Source: Amyloporia xantha (taxonomy: Eukaryota; Basidiomycota; Agaricomycetes; Polyporales; Adustoporiaceae). From it: DNA of 64,000 nt. Positions 47,910 through 59,389 of this stretch are shown one piece after another. The first letter of the stretch is position 1. Every line of letters starts with the position of its first letter. The stretch lies in the NCBI GenBank assembly GCA_036971615.1, contig JAYKKR010000009.1, forward strand, positions 868,001 through 932,000, in the 5' to 3' direction. Below the pieces are notes generated by a model. The model ran no database searches. It had not been told where the DNA came from and saw nothing but the letters and a program-made list of their open reading frames with translations. The position numbers were made by a program, and so were the translations under genes.

Positions 47910-49349
47910 CTACAATTTTGCTTGCAGCCTCTCGCCTTGCCTGTTCTCCATCTCTAGTGGCGCATCGTCAGCGCCAGCACTCTCGCTCATCCACGCCTCC
48001 GCCCACTCCACCATCCCGCCTACCAACCACTCCACCTCCGCTCGCGCATTTCCCGCATGCAAGCACACCCGCACGCGCTCCCGCCCCTTCGCCACTGTCG
48101 GCCAAGTGATCGGCCGTGCATTCAGTCCCCGCGCGCGGAGGTGTGCGGAGAGCGGGCGGGGGTAAGGCGTAAGGATGGGGATAATCGGCGATGGGAGCGT
48201 GCGATGTGGTGGTGCAGAGGTTGAAGACAGTGCAGGGGCGGCAAGATGTGGTGGGAGGGCGAGCAAGGAGAGTGGAATAGCGAGCAGGTATGGCCGAAGG
48301 AGGTCGAGGAAGTAGGTGCTCAGATCGAGCAGCTGCCCAGCAAGCTGCAAGGCGTGAGGTGAGAAGAGGAATCTATGAAGTATGGCATACCTGTGTCGCG
48401 GTGCCATCCTCAAGCAGGTCGAACGAGCAGTCGACAGAAACAATGTTCGCGTAGCTTAGCGAGGTGGTGTAAATCAGCGACCGTGCGTAATTCAGCAAGT
48501 AATCTCGGACGAGCGGCGTCGTGAGCAGTATAGCTTGGCCACGATCAGCACCTTTTGTACAGCTCGGGAGCGGCAGAAACGAGACGCACCACCTGTTCCC
48601 GCCAGGGCTTTCCCGAACGTGTGCAGCCGCGCAAACACCCTCCGCTCCAGCCCCAGCAGTGCGACCAGTCCGCGGCCCTGCGGTCCATACACCCCAGTTG
48701 CGTGTGCCTCGTCCACCACCACGTACCCGTTCCCTCTTGGGAACAGCTCCTCCATAGTCTCGACCATCTCCGTCAGCGGCGCGATCGTCCCGTCCATGCT
48801 GTACAGCGTCTCCACAGCGAGGAACACGCTGCTCTTGCCGGTGCTGAGGCCCGGCTGCTCGCGCAGGAGCTGGAGAAGCACCTCCCGCAGCGCTTCCACC
48901 GAGTTATGCGTGAACGACCTCCGTAGCCCGGGCGCGACGCGCGAGGCTCGGACGCCGTCGTGCACCGAGGCGTGGATGTGCTCGTCAAAGACCATCGCGT
49001 CGCCGGGCTGGGGGACGCTCGAGAAAAAGCCGACGTTCGCGTCGAACCCCGAGTTGAAGAGGAGCGCTGCAGGCGCGGCGAAAAATCGTGCGAGGCGGGC
49101 TTCGAGCGCAGCGTGTGCCGCGCCGTTCACCAGCAGCCGCGAGCCGCCTGAACCGAGTACATCTGGTGCTTCACTGAGCTTGGCGAGGAACCGGGCACGG
49201 AGGACGGGCGAGCTGGCGAGGGAAAGGTAGTCGTTGGTAGAGAAATCGGCGAGCCCTGCGTCCGCAGCGGGATCGGGGAGACGTCGTCGGATCAGACGCT
49301 GCTCGCGAGAGTTGAGCGCGCCGGCGAGCTTAGCGTCGAGCGAAGACAT
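47910..49349 (-). CDS. 8-amino-7-oxononanoate synthase-like PLP enzyme (BioF)
   Basis: Three exons on the minus strand, start 49349 (MSSLDAKLAGALNSREQR). It is an alpha-oxoamine synthase: FSTNDYLSLASSP, GSGGSRLLVNG, a pyridoxal-binding Asp in VVVDEAHATGVYG (about 48690-48730) and the Schiff-base Lys in HTFGKALAGTG (about 48585-48620). 8-Amino-7-oxononanoate synthase condenses pimeloyl-CoA with alanine in biotin synthesis. A mitochondrial presequence and haem regulatory motifs of the sister enzyme 5-aminolevulinate synthase are absent. The last three residues are AKL, a PTS1-type signal; fungal BioF is known to be peroxisomal. High GC in this gene differs from its neighbours. The C-terminal exon is Pro/Leu/Ala-rich. 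No other biotin gene is nearby. Confidence 0.83.
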
Positions 49350-49877
49350 GGATGGGCTACACAAGAAATTTGCGAGAGGAATTGGGGCATTTTGGGCATG
49401 CAAACCGAGTCATATGGGTGCGGACGACCGCTCCCCAACGTAAAGGCGCGGGGCGGCCATAGATCGGGCTTCAAGCTTCGAGCACTAACGTCCTGACATG
49501 GTTTTATTGCCGCTTGGGCTCGCCATAGAGCGAAGAATAGCTGGTCGTTATTCACGGATTTCTTCAGCTGTAATCAAGCTGTAATGGGGGCACTTTCGAT
49601 GCTAAAGCGTGACAACTGATACACAATCTGTAACAATGTGACAATTGTGACAGACGGGAAATAATCACGTGCAAATATGGAATAGGCGCTCATAATATAT
49701 GACGTGGAGGCTAGCAAGTAGCAACCGCTGCCAACCTGTGTATTGCTCTTTAAGAGTGACCGCTGCGTGGTTAGGTCTGACCCAGCTTATAGCGATACTG
49801 CTACGGATCCTATAGTAAATAAGAACCCCGCCCCCCATTATTGTCTCTGCCCTAGAGTCTTTTCTCGCATCCTTACC
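49350..49877. other. upstream region of BioF-like gene and small membrane protein
   Basis: About 530 bp between divergent starts. A CACGTG palindrome lies at 49666-49671. Short imperfect repeats of TGTAACAATGTGACAATTGTGACA type lie at about 49629-49652. No gene is seen. Confidence 0.45.
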
Positions 49878-50287
49878 ATGCCTGCCTCAGAGAAGAGGGA
49901 GAAATCCACCGATCCCGTTCGAGAACAAGATGCGCCAGAGCGTTCTGCGGAAGCTAAGGCCGATGTTCGAGTACTGGCAAAGAAGCTGGACCAGGACCCT
50001 CGGTTCAATGCACCCGGCCCAGCGGTGTGGAAACGAGCTGCCCTCATCATTGCCGTCATCGCTCTTTTTCTGGCTTGCCTTGACTATCCGAACGCGGCAG
50101 AGCCGGCGGTCTAGGATAATCTACGCCGACAGGTATGTGTGCTCTTGTGTGTGCAAATCCCGAGTCTTCATTACTGTTCAGGTACTCGAATGAGCACAAA
50201 TATAGGCCTGCTGCCAGTCCTATCATCACAGAGGTGTTGAAAGATGGGCGGACCCGTTTGAGGGGCGTTCTACCGACGGGACGGTGA
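49878..50287 (+). CDS. small single-pass membrane protein, unknown function
   Basis: ATG at 49878 opens an acidic/basic soluble part (MPASEKREKSTDPV ... KKLDQDPRFNAPGP), then a hydrophobic helix (AALIIAVIALF), and after it a basic WLALTIRTRQSRRSR. An intron (about 50132-50181) joins to YSNEHKYRPAASPIITE and the end RLRGVLPTGR. The two halves of the helix are in different frames. The five-T run at 50065-50069 has one T too many for a continuous helix; as written, the frame ends at 50114. The conserved-looking C-terminal exon with proper splice sites argues that this is a real small gene. Function is unknown. Confidence 0.6.
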
Positions 50288-50998
50288 AGGTATGTCTGGT
50301 TGCTTTCTGATATGTGGGAGCCAGCGAGGAGCCGACGTCCGTTTCTCTACAGATGATGGATGGATTGTTCTCATATATACACGCATTCCTTTGCAGTAAT
50401 ATTATCTCGTTTGCTTGCTACTTCATGATCTGTTGACTTCTCGGCGAGCTGCCCTCACCATTAGTGCTCCTACGGAAATCCAGATCACTTCTCTTGTGTC
50501 GCTTATCGGACTGATTACGGTTGACTGCCACTGACTATTCCTTTCGAACTACAGTCAGGATGGTGCTCATGTTGGTCTTCGAATGTGCTTCGTGTGTATT
50601 CCTGCGTCCCATTGCTTCTTGTCTTTGGTCACTTATTAAGCTCCCTTTCCGGAGGTCTGTGCGAGTCGGAGAGCATAGCAGGCTTGTCTCGACCAGCTGC
50701 GTCCTGTCTTGCCGTTCGTCACATAGCCATTCCCTTTGGTTATTTTGCTATATTTATGATTCGCTACATAACGTCATTGTTTTTCTAGCTATCGGCGTCA
50801 ATATTGACAGGAAGGGCTCGAAAAGGCAGCCGTCAATATTGATTCGACTTTCTTCCTTCTCGTCTCTCATCTGTGTTTTCTTTTGCCTGTTTTTACAACT
50901 CTATGTGTGCAAGATCATAGACAAGCCAGCACACTCTGCTGCATCGCTCCTGCACCTACGTTTTCACCTACGTTTTCGATACACTTACTCTCCAGAAA
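50288..50998. other. intergenic, pyrimidine-rich
   Basis: About 710 bp, rich in C and T on the plus strand near 50580-50930. The open frames here are compositional. It is the probable promoter and 5' leader of the LRR-like gene, with a CT-rich stretch just before its start, as is common in fungal promoters. Confidence 0.45.
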
Positions 50999-52926
50999 AT
51001 GCATTTCAAAGAACCTGTTATTGATGACCAGAATCCCTTCTACTGTCCGACCCTGACTGCTGTCGCTTTCCTGGAAACTCTCCGCCGCCAGATTCGCGCG
51101 GACCCTCCTCCTTATAGCCGCTCTCCAGAGGAATACCCGCCCTCTTTTGCTGAGCGCCTGGATCAGTCGGTGGACGAAGCCGACCTTCATTATTTGCTCT
51201 ATCGCCCATTGCCTGGTACACGCGATAGCTCTGATGGTTCCTCTGTTTTGCATGGCTCGTTTTCTCTCCCTGCCTACGATCACAGTACTCCTGCACCAGC
51301 CCGCGCTGCTGGAACTGCTAAACCTCCAAAGGTAAAAGTCAAGCGCAGGCGATCGGCCTCATCAGATACCTTTAGCGGCCTCCTGGCTCCCCCGAAGCGC
51401 GAGCGCTCGTCACAGAGCGTAAATGATGGCTCCTTTGAACTTAGCGCGAAGGCGGACCGACTGCGTTACTTTCGGGCCGCTACAGATGCTTTGTACTCTC
51501 CGCATAACTATGCAGGGGCTAGAGGCGTGCACGAAATGGACGGGCCGCTTACGAAGGCTGAGCTGGAAAGGAGGATTTGTTTGCTTGAGGGTATGTGATG
51601 TTTCCTTGATGTGTCTATCTGACACGACAGAGACGTTCTTGTGGGGCCTGCGGCAAGTAGGTGAGGAGCGTGTCCATCGCGCTGTTATATTGTGATTGTC
51701 TTAAAATTGCGCGTAGATGAACTATACGGGCCTCCTGTCGGAACGGAGAGTCCTCGAGGAATAAATGTATTCATCTCGCGTTTGGAAGCTCTTCTACCCG
51801 GAATCAGACTCAAGGAGCGGCTATATGCGCTCGATACGCTCACCCACCAGCGTATCGCAGACGTACTAGCGATTGATGGTTTGTCGTCCTCCCCTGGTGG
51901 TGGTAGACCTTTAAAGATAGGAGCATTTCCAGGCCATTTGAACGTGCGCATACTGGACATGTTACGCATGTCCGAAATTGAATGCCTCGATTTAACGGCA
52001 TCCCTCATGGACGAAGAAGGTCTGAATTTGGGTGCTCGCGAACTCCTCCACGGTGTGTTAGGTCTCAGTGCCGTGTTCTTCCATCGCTGACAGACAATTG
52101 GGTAGTACTCGAGAAGCCGAATAGCTTCTGGTTTCTCAGCGAGCTTAGTCTTAGCGGTGCTTCTCTGCAAGATATCGACATCGTTTGTATACATCATCTT
52201 CCTCGGCTCTCACGACTCTGGGTCAGCAACACTGGCATCGGTAATGAGGCGTAAGTGCACTTCATCTGGACACTGATGTTGGTGTGATATTGAATGGCTA
52301 TAGCATCTTTCATCTGGTTGCCCTCAAGCGCACACTAGCAGAACTTGACCTCGCACTTAATCCTCGCATCGATGATGACGCAATTCCTGCGCTACTCGCA
52401 TTGCCAAAACTTCACTTCCTGTCGATCTTCGACACAAGTGTGCGTATGCCTGGCTTACGCCGACTTGCCGTTACGCTTCGCCAGAGGGACACGAGTAAAG
52501 GGTTTGAAATCGAGGTGCCGCGCGAGTGTGAAGAATATCTAGACAGTACGTGAACTTTCAGACTTTTATATGGACTTTTATCTATCGGTATTGACGTTAT
52601 ATATTTGGCACGTACAACGTTGTGCGTTGATATTCGACAGGCATGCATCGGAAATACATGCTCTATCCTCAGGCTCCGCTGATCGTTGAGCCGGAGGCAT
52701 GCGCTCAGCTTTCGGTGGCGGCGTTGCACCGAAATCTCGCCGCACACGCCGAATTCAATTCAGAAATACTGGTCGGCGGTTCCCAGGCGGAAATGGAAGA
52801 GCGCTTACAGCAGATATTAACGGTGCGCGAGATGGACTTGGCGGTGAGGGATATTGTATGGCAACAAGCAGATAATGCAAAGGCTCCGCACGAAAAAAGC
52901 AACACGGACTCGGTAGAAGTGTTCTG
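50999..52926 (+). CDS. LRR-like protein of unknown function
   Basis: Five exons with matching phases: 50999-51589, 51715-about 52050, about 52090-52251, about 52305-52549 and about 52641-52926. The first ~190 residues are Ser/Pro-rich with a basic [11 protein letters not shown] stretch that could be a nuclear signal. The middle exons read as leucine-rich repeats: [58 protein letters not shown] and [19 protein letters not shown]. The C-terminal exon ([10 protein letters not shown] ... NTDSVEVF) is helical. Probably a protein-interaction scaffold. No enzymatic motif or F-box is recognised. Confidence 0.75.
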
Positions 52927-53296
52927 ATTGGTATGTGTAATGTTTCGCTACTCGGGACGGTCTCTGTTAGAATATGCTATGGAACGCTGTAATTCGCATT
53001 GCACCTGCGCTGTTCTGGTCTGTATTTCTAGCTTTCACTGTATAGTAGGAAAAATTCTAGGAACCGCAACATATGACTTATGGCTTGTGTGGCCTGTAAA
53101 ACATCTTCACTATCTGAATGCTTCAACTGACTCAAAGACATCGGAGATCTATGTTGGCCGTCAAATCTTGAAATGGAAGTGTTCAACCACTGACAACTAC
53201 TACGCTTGCCATATTTGGCAGTCACCATCAAGGCTGTGATCGTGTGATTCGTGTCCACACAGGCGTCTCATTCTGCATCTCTCTCTGTTGGTTGAT
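52927..53296. other. intergenic
   Basis: About 370 bp between two plus-strand genes. No feature is seen. Confidence 0.45.
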
Positions 53297-54765
53297 ATGT
53301 CAAACGCTCACGAAGATACCACACTACGTGACTCTCTGGAAGAACTATGGTATCTGAAGGAAATCACTTTCCGACCTGATGCAGAATCCCCTCCCAAGAC
53401 GCTCAAGATCATCACCCAGAATTACAATGGGTCAGTGCGGTTACCGCAGTTGAGGTTAGGCTGGTCATTTATAGCCTTCCAGGCCTTGCTCGTTCATTGC
53501 AATATGTAGGCATACGACTTATTGAGGCGGTGCTCTTGAAAGCAAACATATAATCTTATAGGCAACATCCTGATCCTCCGCGGTAACATCGAAATCCAAC
53601 CTCCAGAACGAACTACCGTGTCATACGACATCCTCGCGAGATTAGTGGGCGAGTACCTGTTAGCATCGAGTCCTGATACAGATACCTCGGCCGCCCTGTC
53701 GATTATGCCAGTGACACGAAGTAGGTCTTCTGTTGTCAGTCGTTTGCTAAGTCATTCACCTTCTACCCGTGACGTCAGAGGGAATGGATCTCAATCCGCT
53801 CTTTACCGGGCTGTCCTCATTCAGGCCTGCAGGTGCAGGAGGCGAACTAAAACTATTCGAACAAGCCGGGATCAAGCTCGTACATGGCTGGCTGGCTGAT
53901 CCGGGCAGCCCTGAATACAATGTCCTGTCGAAGACAGAAGACTATGACACTTCTGTGAACTTGCTGGTCGAGGCAGACTACCTCACGAAGGGTCAACTGG
54001 TCGCTGTTGAGGACCTCACAGGATCATCGGAAGCAGGTGCCACGAGTATCTACGACACGTTGTCAGGCGAACAGCTTCAGAAAGTGCAAGATGGCAAGTC
54101 GAGAATAGTTCCTCACCTCATTTGTCCATTCCTCACGATTGTTTGCTAGCGATAATAATTCGTGATTTCATCGATCGAACGCAGTCCCAGCTGACGTATC
54201 ACGGTCTCTTTACGCTCGCCTCCACACTCGACCCGGGCACCCTCGTAGCGCTCTTCCGTAACTCGCACCTTTCAGTACTCTACAAGCCGTCTGGCGAGGA
54301 TACGGGGCTATACACACTCGTAACTGATCAAGTGTTCCTGAACGAGCCGTCAGTCGTATGGGAGCGTCTCGAGGACGTCGAAGGTGGGATGTCGTCATTC
54401 GTTGACTCGGAATTCGTGCGCTCCAGTCCTGCTGGGGGTGATTATGCGGGCCACACGGGTGAGACTGCCCTTGCTGCGCTGGAGGCGCAGGCGCGCGCCC
54501 TCTCCTTGGAGGACAGCGCTGAGTAAGTGGCGAAATACCGATTGAGACCTCAACTTGTCACTCATTCTTGCGCAGTCAGGAATTGGCGCGACAGCTTCAG
54601 GCGGAAGAGGACGCGCATGCTCGCGAGGTTTACGCGCAGAGGGAGAGAGCGCGCACGGAACAGGAGCAGGAAGAGGCGACCCAGCCTCAGCCACCTCCCA
54701 CACCGAGGAGCAGGGATGCCCCGCGGCACATGAAGAAGAAAGGGGGCGATTGTCTCATAATGTGA
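53297..54765 (+). CDS. MINDY-type deubiquitinase
   Basis: MINDY enzymes are cysteine proteases that trim K48-linked ubiquitin chains. Exons splice in phase from MSNAHEDTTLRDSLEE (53297). The catalytic block is rebuilt across two introns: QNYNG, then PCSFIAI, then CNILILRGNI, giving the family Gln and nucleophilic Cys (about 53410-53590). The His region is GIKLVHGWLADP (about 53868-53903), and QLTYHGLF and LFRNSHLSVLYK follow. After the catalytic domain lies a ubiquitin-binding MIU-like helix (DQELARQLQAEEDAHA, about 54575-54625). The last four residues are CLIM, a classic CaaX box suggesting farnesylation and membrane attachment. One intron (about 54092-54150) begins with GCAAGT, a GC donor. 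The start is the first ATG and fits the family. Confidence 0.88.
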
Positions 54766-55896
54766 TGTGATCTGTCCTAATTCACACTTGTCTCCGTGTA
54801 ATGTTCGTCTATCCTGTGTTTATAATTGACAGTCTACACCCCAGCTGGTCGAACTCATATGTTATTCTCCATGAGTAGTCTCCGGAAAAGCCAGAAGCAG
54901 GCTACCATACCCCCGGCAACAATTCTACACGATATCCAATAAACAAGAGTACCACCAGCTAAGTCTTTCTCGGGGGGAGATAGAAAATAACGAGGATGCC
55001 ATGGAAGGAATAAGAGCGCGTGCTCGGACCCATTGGAAGAGGCAGATGGAGTCCTGCACCGCGCACCGCGTCCGTGCTACGTATACGCTGAGCTTGGGTC
55101 CTAGACTATGCGGAAGTAATTTCTTGGCATCTCTAGGGGATGTTTTGTGCTCGGATGATTTTGACTGGATTTGGGTGTGGTGGGCACAGGACGTTTCGTG
55201 ACGATCCTTTTGCGACGCGTGTTGATGTACTTCTTTTAGGGTAATGGCTGTAGGATCGAATGTCTAAATGTGGTTGCTCTGGCTGGGAGCTCACGCAAAA
55301 ATGCATTGGTGGAGGCTTTCCGAGTGAACTCTATGAATTGTTCTTGAAGCCGCTGAAGTGCCACGATCCTGACGAAAAAACACGGTACCTCGTCGACGAC
55401 CAGACAGCGCCTCGAATGAAATTGAACAGCTGTACGACTGGTGTATTGGAAAGAGGATGAATACAAATTGATTCGTAATCAGGCCACTGCTCATGTCATA
55501 CGCCAACCATAAAGGAATCATTGCAAGACCATTATCCATTCCGACTAGTATCTGATGCAGACAAGTCTGAACTGCTCATCAGTGTATTTTTGGTTCAGAT
55601 GGTAACGTCGCTGGTCTCAGTAAGTAAACAATACAAATGACGCAGTCCTCTTTTCCCAATCTCACTGACTAGACTTCGGACCTCCAATAATGATTTCACG
55701 CGTACTTGAGTATCGCGCAGATGAGCGACGAGACTGCCGCGCACACTGAGTTCTTAGCTTTCTGAGTCTGCGACACAACGAACTTCAAATTGATTTTATA
55801 GGCTTCATTTCGAGTATACAAGACGATATATACACGCGATGCGCGTTCTGCGGCCACCGAAAACATCCGAGAAACCAATCTTCCCACTGGCGCTAG
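54766..55896. other. gene-poor region
   Basis: About 1.1 kb between the MINDY gene and the coiled-coil gene, with convergent ends. Only short open frames without family character are present. No repeat is recognised. Confidence 0.45.
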
Positions 55897-56568
55897 TCAT
55901 CTCACGACCACGGGCTTGATCCTCTCCTTCAAAGCTCGCTGTACCTCCTGCAACGCAGCCTGTGCGTCTGCTGCGGCCTTCTCAGCAGCGGCTTTAGCAT
56001 GCTCCGCTCTGTCTTTGTCGAGCCTCGCCCTGCGTGTCTCCTCTCACCCTCAGCCTTGTCTTCTCTCCTCGTCGGCCTTTCTTCTCTCGTCTTCGGCATG
56101 GCACGCCTCTTCGTCTGCTTTTCTTCTGGCTTCATCTGCGCCAATGCTCTCCTCCTCTGCAATCCTGGTATTCTCCTCGAGCCGCTCTCCCTCTGCAGCC
56201 TGCCTCTCCTTATCCATTCTTGCTCGCTCTTCATCCGCTCGCCTCTTGTCCTCCTCTGCTCTGCATCTGTCTTCGCAAGCTTGCCTGGCCTCTTCCTCCG
56301 CTCGCCCCCTCGCCTCATTGGCTTGTATTGTTTCGTGTTCCGCCCTCCTCTGTTGTTCTTCTGCTCTCTCTCGTGCAGCTTCGGCAGCCTCTAAGTTACG
56401 TCGTAAATCATTAATCCGCTCTTCCAACTCTTGCATGACAGGATGTGGGACGATTATGCCAGCCGCCGGGTCGGGTACTCTCAGCAAACGAATGACTCTA
56501 CCCATGAGTCTATCTATCACAAGTCCACAAACGAATTGGAGGATGGGTAGGGATGCAGTGGCGTTCAT
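55897..56568 (-). CDS. Glu/Arg/Ala-rich coiled-coil protein, interrupted
   Basis: Starts MNATASLPILQFVCGLVIDR (56568), then about 150 residues of uninterrupted E/R/A heptad sequence (for example RAEEEARQACEDRCRAEEDK), a long single coiled coil. The frame meets TGA GGG TGA at about 56041-56049. It then continues open in the same frame as EETRRARLDKDRAEHAKAAA through to RIKPVVVR and a stop at 55897. The coiled-coil character on both sides shows the interruption is inside the gene. Two compensating indels (a +1 near AGAAGAC and a later -1) would also bypass both stops. Function is unknown, and such composition finds many unrelated proteins. Confidence 0.55.
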
Positions 56569-57135
56569 ACTTGTCGAATGAAGAAAACACGTAAGGTCTC
56601 TCTGAAGTCTTGGAGAGGATGTCTGTTGCAGTCAGTGCCCATACTATAAGTACTTTGCTTATGCTGCATGCAGGTATCAGCATGCCCATCGCGATAAGTG
56701 AGAAGCCGACTGTGCATTATCGTGCATGCAGCTGCATCACATAGCGTTGCTTAATTAATGCCCTATCCAGATTCATATATGGCCTCCTGACCACGTTCAC
56801 GTTTACAGAAGCATCGTCCTCATGTCGTTCGGATGACGGGGCTGCGGATCCGGATAGAACCAGTCAGTATGTCTATTACCGCTCCCAATTCACAACCCGC
56901 GAGTCGAGACTCTGCCTTTCAGACTGGTCTCGAAACGGCTGGATTGATAGCAGATTCAAATTTAGTTGCAGGACAAGGGCCAATTTGCTTCCTTTGGTGA
57001 ATAAATTATATTTATTTCGGTGTTTCTATTGACACGAGTAGTATCTGACAAGGTTATAAGTAACTTGTCGCGCTAGCACATGGTCCTAGGCAAAATCTAC
57101 GCATTTCGGATTATAATGAGGCTCACCAATCGACT
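56569..57135. other. intergenic
   Basis: About 570 bp, AT-rich, with no feature seen. It contains several GCATGCAT-type near-palindromes at about 56668-56735. Confidence 0.4.
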
Positions 57136-57626
57136 TTATGGATCCATCGGCATGCTCATGTTATGATTTCCTTCATTAGACTCACTGACTAACTGTCCTG
57201 CGAAACTCTCCATCTCTCGATACATGTCCTCTTTTCTTGGGTCCAATCTTGCACTCTCAAAGTCGATTAATGTGGCCCCGGTAAGTGTGATCAGGAAATT
57301 GTACCTGTTCACATCACCATGTAGAATAGCCAGCGAGTGGAGTCGCTTGACGAGATCCTCACAGACTTGGAGATCCCCAATGTTCCCGTGAGTCCCCTCT
57401 ATCCATTCTATCAGAAAGCCCATCACCCGCCCATTCTCAGTCAAGTGCCCTAGAAATGCAGGCCCGATGCCGTGGCCGTCAATGTTGTAATAATGGCGGT
57501 CTCATGCTCCACATAGGATATCTCGTACTCGAACCACGCAAGTTTTGCGACAGCGAGCCTTGAGCCCCATCTAAACAAGGCAGAGCCTTGCCGATATGGA
57601 ATCCGCAGGGGTAAGGGAGAGAACAT
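57136..57626 (-). CDS. small APH-like kinase domain protein, frameshifted
   Basis: A short single-lobe kinase of the type common in Agaricomycetes (aminoglycoside phosphotransferase/RIO-like). From ATG 57626 the reading is MFSPLPLRIPYRQGSALF, then LAVAKLAWFEYEISYVEHET with the ATP-binding Lys. After a one-base break near 57490 (ATTATTAC, one T short) comes YYNIDGHGIGPAFLGHL, FLIEWIEG, the catalytic loop ILHGDVNRYNFLI (about 57295-57335) and the metal-binding LIDFESARLD (about 57235-57265). Substrate is unknown. Length (about 160 aa) matches the small members of the group. It may be a pseudogene or mis-sequenced. Confidence 0.65.
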
Positions 57627-57663
57627 TGATCATTTCAGGGTAGCAAGACGCATCGACTCCTGC

Positions 57664-58811
57664 CAGTTCATTGTACGCCAATTCAACAGAAACGCCGTCA
57701 GCGTTGCGATATAGTAAACGCTCAATACGACGATACGGAAGATGAGGCTTGGTTCACGGACGATCTACTCAAGGAATACGATGCTGTCTTGTTCTTGAGC
57801 ACCACTGCGGAAAGTGAGTGAATTGAGAATCTATTTGTTTGCGATATGGGACTGAATCTACGCTTGCAAGTTCTGGGCGAGTCGGGTGAGACGATATTGC
57901 AGAAATACTTCAACGCGGATGGAAACTTCATCGGGATCCATTGTGCATCTGCATGCTTGTATAATGATGAGTTCTATAAGAAGGAAATAGATCAGTTGTT
58001 ATCAACGGCTTTGTGCAAGAGCATTCACCCTACATCTGACCTGTTCCTAGGGGCTTTGTTCGACTACCATCCGGATATCTGTTCTGCAGTGCGTAGCTCG
58101 ATGAATATATCCTGCCATTCCCTGATGTATGGATCAAGGTCTACGATGTTGTCGGACCGCCCCATCCTAGCACCAGTATGCTACCTACCAGATGGGAACT
58201 CCTCGATGAGGTGTACGTGTCTACTTCACATTTTCCAGACCAAGGCTTATTTCCACCCCTGTTAGCTATAACTTTAGGTCAGACCCCCGAGACGTAGGTG
58301 CTACCGTGGTCCTTTCAGCAGATGAGTCCACCTACTCTGGTCAGTAGCGGACATGCCTCCATTCGCTCGGCACAACTTCTGAGAAACTGAACCGTATGTT
58401 ACAGACACCGGAGAGCGCAAATACGACCACGGGGCGCCTCACCCGTCTGGTGAGACTTACACACATGTCTCTATTTTGGACGGACAAGTGACATAGGGTC
58501 TATCAGCGTGATTCCAAGAGCGCGGAGCGGGCGTGCAACCCGGCGGCATCGCCGGGAGGAGTTTCTATACCAGTCTTGGACATTGCATAGAGACGTGGCA
58601 GGTGAGTGTATTCTTCGCGCAGAGAAGCTTTTTGATAGATCGTGTACTTTTCTCTGCAGAACGAGCTCTTCTTGGTTTACGTTTTGGGTGGAATCCAATG
58701 GGCGATCCAATCAGGTACCACGAAGGCGTTCATTGGTCGGAAATTCCGGTCTGGGTTCAGCTTGAACCTGAAACCTTCCATTTTGAGCCAAATAACTGGC
58801 CTTTCATGAAA
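57664..58811 (+). pseudogene. ThuA-domain gene copy 1, decayed
   Basis: Plus-strand copy of the ThuA-domain gene at 61732-62905, alignable along its whole length apart from the first ~70 codons. Damage visible by comparison: no start codon or intact first segment (57664-57740 contains stops and gaps); the second intron's donor is changed from GT to AT (about 58001); and a TGG codon has become TGA at 58509-58511 in the exon reading WFQERGAGVQPGG in the other copy. Later parts (AGRSFYTSLGH, GGIQWAIQSGTTKAF) are preserved. Similarity continues about 110 bp past the stop. Confidence 0.8.
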
Positions 58812-58925
58812 TCATTCGCCGTTTACCTGTTTTCATTAATGACGACTGTATCAAGCCTGACTTTCTTATGAGCGCGTTCAAAGCATTCCGGTGAAAAGAC
58901 CTACCTGGAGTCATCCGATCCCGTA
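57664..58925 (+). repeat. inverted duplication, left copy
   Basis: Left arm of an inverted duplication containing the ThuA-domain pseudogene plus about 110 bp of 3' flank. The partner is at about 61588-62850 in opposite orientation. Confidence 0.75.
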
Positions 58926-59389
58926 AATACATCGCATGCTTGGATTTCAGATTCAATGGTAACAATGTAATTTGAAGAAGACTGTACATAGTGAGCACTG
59001 GCCGACTGGTCAGTGCTGAGCAGTCGGCCATGGCGCGTACGCGCCTGTAAAGACTGCAATCTATGATCAATATTATTGCACATTTGGACCCTAGACGAGT
59101 CATTCATCTGCATTCGTACTGGATTCTTGCAACTGATATTGGGAAAGACTGAGTTCTTCAGGCTTGAGAGTCGACTGTAAGTAGCTAGAGTGTATTATTG
59201 AGGACAATGTATTGCGGAAATCCTTTCGAATTTGTAACACCAAGGGTGGTCAGATCAGTGAGTAGTGCAAAGTCGATATTAATGATCGTCAGTTTCTACG
59301 TCCCTAGGACGGATAGGTGGACGGATAGGCGCACTAGAATACGGACAACATCCGTTAATTGGAAAATGTAGAACACAGAAGTCCTGGGT
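58926..59389. other. intergenic
   Basis: About 460 bp between the end of the duplicated segment and the CTU2 stop. Nothing is recognised. Confidence 0.4.

Noticed and set aside
50521..51024. 167-codon open frame upstream of the LRR-like gene
   Set aside because: Cys/Ser/Arg-rich translation of a pyrimidine-rich leader; it overlaps the start of the better supported gene.
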